Shown in pieces: positions 29,400 through 36,970 of a stretch of DNA of 38,476 nucleotides (position 1 is the first letter of the stretch; every line of letters starts with the position of its first letter). The stretch comes from Lachnospiraceae bacterium (lineage in GTDB: Bacteria; Bacillota; Clostridia; Lachnospirales; Lachnospiraceae), in assembly GCA_024697065.1 (NCBI GenBank), contig JAILGE010000026.1, forward strand, positions 1 to 38,476, given 5' to 3'. The translations under genes were made by a program, and so were the position numbers. Under the pieces are notes generated by a model. It was not told where the DNA came from. It saw nothing but the letters and a program-made list of their open reading frames with translations, and made no database searches.

Positions 29400-30725
29400 A
29401 TGAAAAAAGCGGCATTTCACAATCTCGGATGCAAAGTTAATGCTTACGAAACGGATGTTATGGAAGAGGAGCTGGTAAGAGCCGGCTATGAGATAGTTCC
29501 TTTTGAGGATGCGGCGGATGTATATATTATCAACACCTGCACCGTGACAAACATTGCCGATCGCAAGAGCAGACAGATGATAAACCGTGCGAAGAGGAAG
29601 AATCCGGATGCCATAGTGGTGGCTGTGGGCTGCTATGTCCAGACATCGGAAGGCAAGGATTCTCCCGATGATATGGCCGACATCAGGATCGGCAACAATG
29701 AGAAGGGGAGACTCGCAGAGATCATCGAGGATTATAAGATCGGAAATAAAAACGGTGAGTCTGAAAAGACCGGGATTGTGGATGACTTAAGAGGCGTATC
29801 GCCGTATGAAGATATGCAGCTTGGAAGGATAAGCGAGCATACCCGTGCATATATAAAGATCCAGGACGGCTGCAACCAGTTTTGTTCCTATTGCATCATC
29901 CCCATGGCGAGAGGTCGTGTGCGAAGCAGGAAAGAGGCAGAGATACTAAAAGAGATAGAGGGTCTTGTGAAGGAAGGCTGCAGGGAATTTATAATTACGG
30001 GGATACATATAAGCTCCTACGGGACCGACTTCGATATACCCGGAAAGATAGTACCGTCGGATACCTTCGGGGAAAAACGTCTCCTGGGATTGCTGGAAGC
30101 CATAAATGCCATACCCGGCGTCGAAAGGATAAGACTGGGATCGCTGGAACCCCGTATCATGACAGAATCCTTTGTTGAAACTATGGCGGGATTTGAAAAG
30201 ATATGTCCTCATTTCCATCTCTCGCTTCAGAGCGGATCGGATACGGTGCTTAAGCGCATGAACAGGCATTATGACACTGCCGAATATCTCGAATGTGTGG
30301 AGAGATTAAGAAAACACTTTGATGACCCCGCCATCACAACGGACATTATCGTAGGCTTCCCGGGAGAGACAGAGGAGGAGTTCGGGCAGACCCTTGAGTT
30401 TGCCGAAAAGGTCGGATTTTTCGAGATACATATATTTAAATATTCAAAACGCCACGGAACTGTAGCTGCGGGTATGAAGGGACAGCTTACCGAGAACCTG
30501 AAATCAGAGCGCAGCGACAGGCTTGAGGAAGTGGAGAAGAAGTTAGAGCAGGATTACAGGGACAGACATAAGGGAAAGCGCGCGGAAGTGCTTTGGGAAG
30601 AAGAAAAGGAAGAAGGCGGCATACGTTTTATGACGGGACATACCCGGGAATATATAGAGGTGAAGCTCCCCATTCCCGAAGGTGCGAAATGGAAATCCGG
30701 GGACATATCGGAGATCACGCTGTAG
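29400..30725 (+). CDS. mtaB: tRNA t6A37 methylthiotransferase MtaB
   Basis: This 441-residue methylthiotransferase has an N-terminal UPF0004 domain with three cluster cysteines (C11 in LGCKVNAYETD, C47 in NTCTVTN, and the one in AVGCYVQ), a radical SAM domain with CNQFCSYC (CX3CX2C, about 158-165), and a C-terminal TRAM-like region. HNLGCKVNAYETD and RSRKEAEILKEI are typical of MtaB rather than MiaB or RimO. It converts t6A37 to ms2t6A37 in ANN-decoding tRNAs. No strong ribosome site lies before the ATG at 29400, so expression may be low or another start may be used. A new promoter begins right after the stop. Confidence 0.93.
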   Translation: MKKAAFHNLGCKVNAYETDVMEEELVRAGYEIVPFEDAADVYIINTCTVTNIADRKSRQMINRAKRKNPDAIVVAVGCYVQTSEGKDSPDDMADIRIGNNEKGRLAEIIEDYKIGNKNGESEKTGIVDDLRGVSPYEDMQLGRISEHTRAYIKIQDGCNQFCSYCIIPMARGRVRSRKEAEILKEIEGLVKEGCREFIITGIHISSYGTDFDIPGKIVPSDTFGEKRLLGLLEAINAIPGVERIRLGSLEPRIMTESFVETMAGFEKICPHFHLSLQSGSDTVLKRMNRHYDTAEYLECVERLRKHFDDPAITTDIIVGFPGETEEEFGQTLEFAEKVGFFEIHIFKYSKRHGTVAAGMKGQLTENLKSERSDRLEEVEKKLEQDYRDRHKGKRAEVLWEEEKEEGGIRFMTGHTREYIEVKLPIPEGAKWKSGDISEITL

Positions 30726-30726
30726 T

Positions 30727-30755
30727 TTGAAAAAAGCCCTCATTTAAGATATAAT
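30727..30755 (+). promoter_or_regulatory. Promoter of the ireB-trhP gene cluster
   Basis: TTGAAA (30727-30732), a 17-base spacer and consensus TATAAT (30750-30755), about 45 bases before the ireB start. It probably reads the run of genes up to 36162, whose members touch or overlap. Confidence 0.8.
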
Positions 30756-30798
30756 TTATTCCGAATGTTTTGTAAAAGCACGACGAGGTAATATAAGA

Positions 30799-31074
30799 AT
30801 GGCGGATTTAAATAACACACAGTTTTTTAAGGTTCAGACCGAGGAACCCGGCGGAGTTAAGCAGATCCTTAACGAGGTTTTTGTTGCGCTTACCGAAAAA
30901 GGATATAATCCCGTAAACCAGATCGTGGGATATATCATGTCAGGGGATCCGACCTATATCACCAGTCACAAGAATGCCCGCAGTATCATCATGAAGGCTG
31001 AACGTGACGAGCTGGTTGAGGAGATGCTTACCGAATATATCAAATACAATCACTGGGACGAAGAGGCGGAATGA
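30799..31074 (+). CDS. ireB: IreB-family regulatory phosphoprotein (UPF0297)
   Basis: This 91-residue protein is of the UPF0297/IreB family, which in Enterococcus is phosphorylated by the PASTA kinase IreK and modulates cephalosporin tolerance. Typical segments are TQFFKVQTEEPG (with T7 near the N-terminus), VFVALTEKGYNPVNQIVGY, and DPTYITSHKNARSIIMKAERDEL (piece GDPTYITSHKNAR). It is the first gene of the conserved ireB-ruvX-DUF1292 run and overlaps ruvX by four bases (ATGA). Confidence 0.95.
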   Translation: MADLNNTQFFKVQTEEPGGVKQILNEVFVALTEKGYNPVNQIVGYIMSGDPTYITSHKNARSIIMKAERDELVEEMLTEYIKYNHWDEEAE

Positions 31075-31505
31075 GGATAATCGGACTCGATTTCGGCAGC
31101 AAGACCGTTGGGGTCGCTATCAGCGATCCGCTTCTTATAACTGCCCAGGGAAAAGAAATAATAAGGCGTGAGAGACCTGATAAGCTTCGAAAGACTCTTG
31201 CGCGGATAGAGGAACTGATCCTTGAGAATGAGGTCACGGAGATAGTTCTCGGTGATCCCAAGAATATGGATGGAAGCGACGGCGAGAGAGTTAGAAAGAC
31301 TCTTGAGTTTAAGGAAATGCTCGAGCGCAGGACAGGACTTCCGGTACATATGCAGGACGAAAGGCTTACTACGGTTGAAGCGGAGGAGTATATGCGCGAG
31401 ACCGGTATTAAGCGTGAGAATTTTAAAGAGTATGTTGACGAGATAGCTGCAATGATAATATTGCAGAATTATCTGGACAGGACGGCGGATGAACGAAAAA
31501 AGTAA
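31071..31505 (+). CDS. ruvX: Putative pre-16S rRNA nuclease / Holliday junction resolvase RuvX (YqgF)
   Basis: This 144-residue RNase H-fold protein has the YqgF motifs GLDFGSKTVGVAISDPL, LGDPKNMDGSDGERV, DERLTTVEAE and the C-terminal DEIAAMIILQNYL, with acidic catalytic residues in the first, third and last. The family is annotated both as a Holliday junction resolvase and as the nuclease that finishes the 16S rRNA 5' end. It overlaps ireB by four bases and DUF1292 by 17, so the three are co-translated. Confidence 0.95.
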   Translation: MRIIGLDFGSKTVGVAISDPLLITAQGKEIIRRERPDKLRKTLARIEELILENEVTEIVLGDPKNMDGSDGERVRKTLEFKEMLERRTGLPVHMQDERLTTVEAEEYMRETGIKRENFKEYVDEIAAMIILQNYLDRTADERKK

Positions 31506-31752
31506 GATAAAAATGACTTCCGATGACGGAAGCGAGATAGAACTTTATGTTGTCGAGCAGACAACTTTAGGAGGCATCAGTTATTACCTTGCGGCAGATA
31601 AAGCTGAAGGTGATGCAGAAGCTTATATTTTAAAAGATGAATCAGGGAAGGAGGATACTGAGGCTGTATTTACGATAGTGTCGGATGAAACAGAACTTCA
31701 GGCTGTGAGCCAGATATTTGAAGGTCTGTTGGACGATACCGACATCAGCTGA
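31489..31752 (+). CDS. DUF1292 family protein
   Basis: This small acidic protein of 87 residues has the DUF1292 pattern: MTSDDGSEIELYVVEQTTLGGISYYLAAD, then AYILKDE and VSDETELQAVSQIFEGLLDD. The equivalent position in Bacillus holds yrzB. Function is unknown; the conserved neighbourhood with ireB and ruvX is the main clue. GGCGG lies directly ahead of the ATG, and the overlap with ruvX suggests translational coupling. Confidence 0.9.
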   Translation: MNEKSKIKMTSDDGSEIELYVVEQTTLGGISYYLAADKAEGDAEAYILKDESGKEDTEAVFTIVSDETELQAVSQIFEGLLDDTDIS

Positions 31753-31769
31753 TATCAGAGAGAAAGATT

Positions 31770-33446
31770 TTGAAGAAAACTACAGAAGGTGCATCTCCGC
31801 TTAGGATCATTCCCTTAGGCGGTCTTGAACAGATTGGAATGAATATCACGGTCATCGAGTATGAGGACAGCATAATCGTTGTAGACTGTGGACTCGGTTT
31901 TCCGGAAGACGATATGTACGGTGTTGATCTGGTGATCCCCGATGTTACATATCTCCAGGAGAATATAGAAAAGGTGAAAGGCTTCGTGATCACTCACGGA
32001 CATGAGGATCATATAGGAGCACTTCCTTACATATTGAAGCAGATAAATGTTCCCGTGTATGCCACAAGGCTGACAATGGGTATCATTGAGCATAAACTCG
32101 AAGAACACGGGCTTATGGATACTACTGTCCGTAAGGTCATAAACTTTGGGCAGACCATAACACTTGGAGCCCTCCATGTGGAGTTTATACGTACCAACCA
32201 CAGTATAGTGGATGCTGCCGCATTAGCTATCTATACCCCTCAGGGAATAATAGTTCATACGGGAGATTTTAAGGTTGACTATACTCCCGTATTCGGGGAT
32301 GCCATAGATCTGCAGAGATTCGGTGAGCTTGGTAAAAAGGGAGTGCTGGCTCTTATGTGCGACAGTACGAATGCGGAGCGCCCCGGTTTTACACCCTCCG
32401 AGAGAACGGTGGGGAATACTCTCAGAAATATTTTTGAAGAGCAGAAGCATAAAAGGCTCATAATAGCTACTTTTGCATCGAATGTTGACAGAGTTCAGCA
32501 GATCATCAATATCGCCCATGAGTACGGCAGAAAGGTTGCCATCGAGGGGCGCAGCATGGTCAGCATCATCGAGACTGCACTCAATCTTGAGAGACTTAGT
32601 GCTCCCGAGGACACATTTGTGGATCTCGACAGATTGAGAGACTATCCGGATGAGAAGCAGGTAATAATCACCACCGGAAGCCAGGGGGAGCGTCTTGCAG
32701 CACTTTCAAGGATGGCTAACGGAACACATAAGAAGGTTGTCATCACGCCCAGGGATGCCGTGGTATTTTCCTCGCACCCAATACCCGGTAATGAGAAGCC
32801 GGTGACAAAGATCATCAACGAGATCTTTTTAAAGGGGGCGGATGTGATCTTTCAGGATACACACGTATCCGGACATGCATGTACGGAAGAGATCAAGCTT
32901 TTATATTCTCTCACAAGACCGAAGTATGCCCTGCCTGTCCATGGTGAATACAGGCATCTTAAGGCCCAGGCGAAGATCGCCGAAACTCTCGGATATGACA
33001 GTGAGCATATCATTATCATGCACAGCGGTGATGTGCTGGAGTTTGAAAATGAGAAGGCAGAGATCGTATCCCAGGTTCAGAGAGGTGTGGTATTCGTAGA
33101 CGGTCTTGGCGTCGGTGATGTCGGAAATGCAGTGCTCCGCGACAGACAAAAGCTTGCCGCTGACGGTATAATGGTCATAGTCATGGCCATAGATGCAGAG
33201 GAAAGAGTGATATCCGGGCCGGAGATCATCACAAGAGGATTCGTATATGTGAAGGAAGCAGATGAGCTGCTTGAGGATATACGTATGGTGGTGGATGATG
33301 CTGTTGTCGAATATTATGAGAGATGCAACGAAAACGTCGAGCACGGAAGATTAAAGAATAATATTAAGGACGCTGTTACGGAGTTTATCTGGAAGAAAAC
33401 AAAGCGCAGGCCTATGATCCTGCCTGTTATCTTAGAGGCTGACTGA
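31770..33446 (+). CDS. rnj: Ribonuclease J
   Basis: This 558-residue metallo-beta-lactamase/beta-CASP RNase uses a TTG start with AGAGAAAG upstream. The zinc motif is THGHEDHIGALPY (about residues 70-82). Other family marks are RTNHSIVDAAALAI, GDFKVD, CDSTNAE, TTGSQGE and HVSGHACTEEI with LPVHGEYRH near residues 395. The C-terminal domain (about 450-558) is present, so the length is full. It degrades and matures RNA from 5' ends. It sits, with ylbF, between DUF1292 and the mltG-like gene, where Bacillus has nothing, so RNA-decay genes have been added to this cluster. Confidence 0.95.
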   Translation: MKKTTEGASPLRIIPLGGLEQIGMNITVIEYEDSIIVVDCGLGFPEDDMYGVDLVIPDVTYLQENIEKVKGFVITHGHEDHIGALPYILKQINVPVYATRLTMGIIEHKLEEHGLMDTTVRKVINFGQTITLGALHVEFIRTNHSIVDAAALAIYTPQGIIVHTGDFKVDYTPVFGDAIDLQRFGELGKKGVLALMCDSTNAERPGFTPSERTVGNTLRNIFEEQKHKRLIIATFASNVDRVQQIINIAHEYGRKVAIEGRSMVSIIETALNLERLSAPEDTFVDLDRLRDYPDEKQVIITTGSQGERLAALSRMANGTHKKVVITPRDAVVFSSHPIPGNEKPVTKIINEIFLKGADVIFQDTHVSGHACTEEIKLLYSLTRPKYALPVHGEYRHLKAQAKIAETLGYDSEHIIIMHSGDVLEFENEKAEIVSQVQRGVVFVDGLGVGDVGNAVLRDRQKLAADGIMVIVMAIDAEERVISGPEIITRGFVYVKEADELLEDIRMVVDDAVVEYYERCNENVEHGRLKNNIKDAVTEFIWKKTKRRPMILPVILEAD

Positions 33447-33449
33447 TAA

Positions 33450-33776
33450 ATGGTTGAAGTAGAAAATGAACTTTACGTTCTTGTCGAAGCTGTAAAACAT
33501 TCCAATATCTATAAGGATTACGACAGGTGCAAGAAGACGCTCAAAGCAGAGCCGGACCTCTTCAGACGTGTCAACGTATTCCGTATAGAGAATTACAAGC
33601 TGAACCAGCAGACTGATGACGGTACACTGCAGGACAGGATAGAGAAGTTTCAGGAAGACAATCTGGAACTGACGGAGGAGCCGCGTGTCAGGGCATTCCT
33701 TGATGCGGAGCTTGCCCTCTGCAGGATGATCCAGGAGATCAATACCAGATTGGTAAGAGGCATAGATTTTGAGTGA
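33450..33776 (+). CDS. YlbF-family regulator
   Basis: This 108-residue, mostly helical and charged protein is of the YlbF/YmcA family. In Bacillus, YlbF with YmcA and YaaT forms a complex that steers RNase Y cleavage of mRNA. Here the gene starts three bases after RNase J and runs into the mltG-like gene with a one-base overlap (TGATG). Segments such as LVEAVKHSNIYKDYDRCKKTL and LDAELALCRMIQEINTRL match the family. A link to mRNA processing is supported by the neighbour. The YmcA partner is not in the window. Confidence 0.85.
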   Translation: MVEVENELYVLVEAVKHSNIYKDYDRCKKTLKAEPDLFRRVNVFRIENYKLNQQTDDGTLQDRIEKFQEDNLELTEEPRVRAFLDAELALCRMIQEINTRLVRGIDFE

Positions 33777-34249
33777 TGAGCAGTAAGAAGATCGTTTGGA
33801 CAATAGTTAAGATAGTTTTATCGATAGTGCTGATCATGTTTATCTTCTCACTTGTATATAAGTGGGCAGGTAAGGCATATGACTTCGGATTTCGTATTTT
33901 TGCCGAGGAACCGGTATCACCGGAGCCGGGTATGACCATGTCGGTGGCTATCGTTGAAGGCAAGTCTGTCATGGAGATTGGTGAGATACTTGAAGAAAAG
34001 GGACTGATCAGAAGTGCGGTTCTCTTCTATGCTCATGAGATGTTTTCGGATTATCACGAAAGACTTCAGCCCGGTATATACGAGCTGAATACATCCATGA
34101 CTCCGGATGAGATGATGGCGGTAATGGCTGCCGGTTCCGGAGAAGAGGATGATCTTTCGGAAATGATGGAAAGCGGCAACAGCGATTCTTCGGAGCTGCT
34201 GGAGGAAGAGAGCGGTTCCGTATCGGAGGATGCAGTTGGCGGAGAGTAA
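33776..34249 (+). CDS. Short MltG/YceG-like membrane protein lacking the catalytic domain
   Basis: The ATG at 33776 overlaps the previous stop. The 157-residue protein has an N-terminal helix (about 8-28) and then the LysM-like part of MltG (VAIVEGKSVMEIGEILEEKGLIRSAVLFY, LQPGIYELNTSMTPDEMMAVM; pieces shown). It then ends in an acidic Ser/Glu-rich tail (about 120-157). Full MltG, the endolytic murein transglycosylase, is about 350 residues with its catalytic Glu in the missing part. Position before trmR matches Bacillus yrrL (mltG). It may be a regulatory or scaffold remnant. Confidence 0.8.
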   Translation: MSSKKIVWTIVKIVLSIVLIMFIFSLVYKWAGKAYDFGFRIFAEEPVSPEPGMTMSVAIVEGKSVMEIGEILEEKGLIRSAVLFYAHEMFSDYHERLQPGIYELNTSMTPDEMMAVMAAGSGEEDDLSEMMESGNSDSSELLEEESGSVSEDAVGGE

Positions 34250-34907
34250 TCTTTCAGACAGCATTATAAGTAATGCTTCACGACTTGAATCATATTTTCA
34301 ATCTCTGGATACAGGGATGCCGGAATGGTTAGAGAGGATACAGCGGGAATCCCTTGAAGGCGGTGTACCGATAATACGCGAGGGAACGAGACGGATCCTT
34401 TCATTTTTTGTCCGTATGACAGGTGCGGATAAGATACTGGAAGTGGGAACTGCGACGGGTTTTTCTGCTCTCGCCATGTGGGAAGCGTCCGGAAAAAAGG
34501 CCCACATCACAACGATAGAAAAATATGAGAAGAGGATACCGATAGCTAAGAAGAATTTCATTGAATGTAATGCTTCGGAGTATATCACTCTTCTTGAAGA
34601 GGATGCGGATAAAGCTCTTTCGGAGCTCGAAGGCTCGTATGATATTGTATTTATGGATGCTGCCAAGGCTCAATACCTGCAGTGGCTGCCGGATGTTTTG
34701 AGACTGCTTGGAAAAGGCGGGATCCTGATTTCCGACAATATCATGCATGAAGGAGATATACTTGAATCAAGATATGCAGTACGAAGGCGTGACAGGACCA
34801 TTCATTCACGGATGAGGGATTACCTGTATGAACTTACACACAGGGATGATCTGAATACCCTTATACTGGCGGAAGGCGATGGTACTGCGGTAACGGTTAA
34901 GCTTTGA
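34230..34907 (+). CDS. trmR: tRNA 5-hydroxyuridine methyltransferase TrmR (O-methyltransferase)
   Basis: This class I SAM-dependent O-methyltransferase has about 225 residues. SAM-site motifs are LEVGTATGFSALAM (about 71-84), TTIEKYEKRI with the acidic residue that binds the ribose, and YDIVFMDAAKAQYLQW, with metal-binding acids near SDNIM. In Bacillus TrmR (YrrM) methylates 5-hydroxyuridine 34 to 5-methoxyuridine, and its neighbours are the same as here (mltG before, U32 protein after). The start is uncertain: the ATG at 34230 abuts GGAGG, while a TTG at 34236 has better spacing. It overlaps the previous gene by about 20 bases. Confidence 0.88.
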   Translation: MQLAESNLSDSIISNASRLESYFQSLDTGMPEWLERIQRESLEGGVPIIREGTRRILSFFVRMTGADKILEVGTATGFSALAMWEASGKKAHITTIEKYEKRIPIAKKNFIECNASEYITLLEEDADKALSELEGSYDIVFMDAAKAQYLQWLPDVLRLLGKGGILISDNIMHEGDILESRYAVRRRDRTIHSRMRDYLYELTHRDDLNTLILAEGDGTAVTVKL

Positions 34908-34908
34908 T

Positions 34909-36162
34909 ATGACAGAAGAGATCAATAAAAACAGAAAATGGAAAAAGCCGGAACTTCTGCTTCCTGCCGGAAGTCTGGAGGTATTAAAGGCAGCAGTTAA
35001 TTACGGTGCCGATGCTGTTTATGTCGGCGGAGAAGTGTTCAGTCTCCGTGCCAAGGCGAAGAATTTTTCGCGGGAGGATATGGAGGCCGGTGTGGCTTAT
35101 GCGCATGCTCACGGTGTTAAGGTACATGTGACTGCAAATATCCTTGCACACAACGGGGACCTTAAGGAAGCCGAAAGATATTTTGAAGAGCTGAAGGCCA
35201 TAAAGCCGGATGCGATGATTATTTCCGATCCGGGAATGTTTATGATCGCCAGACGTGTATGTCCCGAGATAGACATACATGTTTCCACTCAGGCCAATAA
35301 TACCAATTACGGCACATTTCGTTTCTGGTATGAACAGGGGGCGAAGAGAGCGGTTACAGCCAGAGAGCTGTCTCTTAAGGAGATCAGAGAGATCAGGGAC
35401 AATATCCCTGAGGATATGGAAGTAGAGAGCTTTATCCATGGAGCCATGTGCATCTCCTATTCGGGAAGATGTCTTCTTTCGAATTATTTTACGGGACGCG
35501 ATGCCAACAGAGGAGCATGCACTCATCCCTGCAGATGGAAATATGCAGTGGCCGAGGAGAACAGACCCGGACAGTATCTTCCCATAGAGGAAAACGAGAG
35601 AGGTACATTCATCTTTAACTCCAAGGATCTGTGCATGGTGGAGCATATTCCCGAGATGCTGGATGCCGGAATAGACAGTTACAAGATAGAAGGAAGGATG
35701 AAAACTGCCCTCTATGTTGCATCTGCGGCAAGAACATACAGAAAGGCGATCGACTGGTGCCTTGAGAGTGAAGAGACCTACAGGGCGCATTTAGACTGGC
35801 TTAGAGAAGAAATATCACAGTGTACATACAGACAGTTCTCAACGGGATTCTATTTCGGTAAACCTGATGAGAACAGTCAGATCTATGACAGTAATACCTA
35901 TGTAAGTGAGTCTGTTTATCTGGGTATAGTTGCAGAAGTTAAGGATGGTCTGGCTAAGATCTATCAGAAGAATAAGTTCTGCACGGGTGATGTAATAGAG
36001 ATAATGAAAACAGACGGACGCGATATCAGCGTTAAAGTCCTGCATATGTATGATGCGGAAAAGCATCCGGTAGATGCATGTCCTCATCCGGGGCAGGAGA
36101 TATGGCTTGATCTTGAGGAGCTTCCCGAAGAGGGAGACATACTCAGGATAAGGAATAGATAA
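34909..36162 (+). CDS. trhP: U32-family tRNA hydroxylation protein TrhP
   Basis: This 417-residue U32 'peptidase' family protein has ELLLPAGSLEVLKAAVNYGADAVYVGG at the N-terminus, HVSTQANNTNY, and the cysteine-rich FIHGAMCISYSGRCLLSNY with GACTHPCRWKY, expected to bind an iron-sulfur cluster, and KIEGRMKTALYVA. Such proteins (TrhP/YrrO) form 5-hydroxyuridine at tRNA position 34 from prephenate-derived or oxygen-independent chemistry. The adjacent TrmR would then methylate it. One base separates it from trmR. Bacillus has two such genes in tandem; here only one is seen. Confidence 0.93.
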   Translation: MTEEINKNRKWKKPELLLPAGSLEVLKAAVNYGADAVYVGGEVFSLRAKAKNFSREDMEAGVAYAHAHGVKVHVTANILAHNGDLKEAERYFEELKAIKPDAMIISDPGMFMIARRVCPEIDIHVSTQANNTNYGTFRFWYEQGAKRAVTARELSLKEIREIRDNIPEDMEVESFIHGAMCISYSGRCLLSNYFTGRDANRGACTHPCRWKYAVAEENRPGQYLPIEENERGTFIFNSKDLCMVEHIPEMLDAGIDSYKIEGRMKTALYVASAARTYRKAIDWCLESEETYRAHLDWLREEISQCTYRQFSTGFYFGKPDENSQIYDSNTYVSESVYLGIVAEVKDGLAKIYQKNKFCTGDVIEIMKTDGRDISVKVLHMYDAEKHPVDACPHPGQEIWLDLEELPEEGDILRIRNR

Positions 36163-36244
36163 AATTATTTGTCTATTTTTAGTAAAATGTGAATTTTAAT
36201 ATAAGGTATACTTATTTTATATTAAGCAGAAAAGGAGAATCATC

Positions 36245-36511
36245 ATGAAATTTTTTGCTGCACAGGACGGGAGTATCATCAACGGTGACTGCATAGACAG
36301 CATGCAGCTTGCTGCTGCAGGTAATTATGGCGGAAGTCTTTACAGGCTGGTCATCAATACCACAGGCGGTCAGAAGATACAGTTCTCTGAAGAGAAGAAT
36401 AAAGAAGAAGCAGGGGCTATCTGCGGTGTGATCATGAATATCCTTCTGTCAGGACAGGACGGAATATTCGAATATCCCGAGATCAAGGCCCGTTCCGTAC
36501 AGATGATGTGA
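36245..36511 (+). CDS. Hypothetical small protein
   Basis: This 88-residue soluble protein is preceded by AAAAGGAGA at good distance, supporting a real gene. It appears alpha/beta (KFFAAQDGSIINGDCIDSM, YRLVINTTGGQKIQFSEE, AGAICGVIMNILLSG). I do not recognise a family and see no motif. It converges with the XRE gene with only two bases between the stop codons and no terminator between them, so transcripts of the two must overlap. The upstream 80 bases are AT-rich and contain a possible -10 (TATACT near 36209), but no good -35. Confidence 0.65.
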   Translation: MKFFAAQDGSIINGDCIDSMQLAAAGNYGGSLYRLVINTTGGQKIQFSEEKNKEEAGAICGVIMNILLSGQDGIFEYPEIKARSVQMM

Positions 36512-36513
36512 TC

Positions 36514-36876
36514 TTATTTAATCAGCTCTATTATCTTGATAAGTCTTTTTTTCTCATCGGGACTCATGGATGAAGTAAGACGCGCTATTTTTTTATCGAG
36601 AGAATCCTGTGTATATGAGGTCTCTAAGCAGCCTACGATATCATCCAGGGTCCTTCCGGTGAGTTTCGCAAAGTAGATCAGGACCTTAAGTGACATTGCG
36701 GACCGGTTGTTCTCAACATTGCTCACATAGCCTGTGGTTACCCCAAGGGCTTTTGCAATATCATTCTGGGTAAGTCCGCATTCGATACGGAGGTCCTTTA
36801 TGATCTTACCGTAATTCTCGTTGTCACTTTTTTTTCTGCGTTTTTGAGAAGAGACTTTTTTTTCACCAGACCGCAT
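36514..36876 (-). CDS. XRE-family helix-turn-helix regulator
   Basis: This 120-residue protein has a basic N-terminal tail (KKVSSQKRRKK), an HTH_3 domain (about residues 22-78: IIKDLRIECGLTQNDIAKALGVTTGYVSNVENNRSAMSLKVL; key parts GLTQNDIAKALGV and GYVSNVENNR), and a C-terminal helical part (about 85-120). GGAGGTGAG precedes the ATG. It is divergent from dus, and an inverted repeat in the intergenic region overlaps its promoter, which suggests autorepression and control of dus. No toxin or phage genes lie nearby. Confidence 0.9.
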   Translation of the reverse strand: MRSGEKKVSSQKRRKKSDNENYGKIIKDLRIECGLTQNDIAKALGVTTGYVSNVENNRSAMSLKVLIYFAKLTGRTLDDIVGCLETSYTQDSLDKKIARLTSSMSPDEKKRLIKIIELIK

Positions 36877-36904
36877 AGCTCACCTCCGGAAACCGGTATG
36901 GGTA

Positions 36905-36960
36905 TTCAAATAAGAAACTTTATTTCGTATAAGTATACCTGACACTCACAGGTATGTCCA
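36905..36960. promoter_or_regulatory. Divergent overlapping promoters with inverted-repeat operator (XRE gene / dus)
   Basis: Plus strand: TTCAAA (36905-36910), 17 bases, TATAAG (36928-36933) toward dus. Minus strand: TGGACA (36960-36955), 17 bases, TATACT (36937-36932) toward the XRE gene. The perfect inverted repeat ATACCTG-N7-CAGGTAT (36935-36955) fills the minus spacer and covers the start site of the plus promoter. Confidence 0.7.
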
Positions 36961-36970
36961 GTATTCACAG

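Noticed and set aside
34984-35790. Minus-strand frame of 268 codons opposite trhP
   Set aside because: The plus strand encodes a full, motif-rich U32 protein; the reverse frame has no motif and no start signal.
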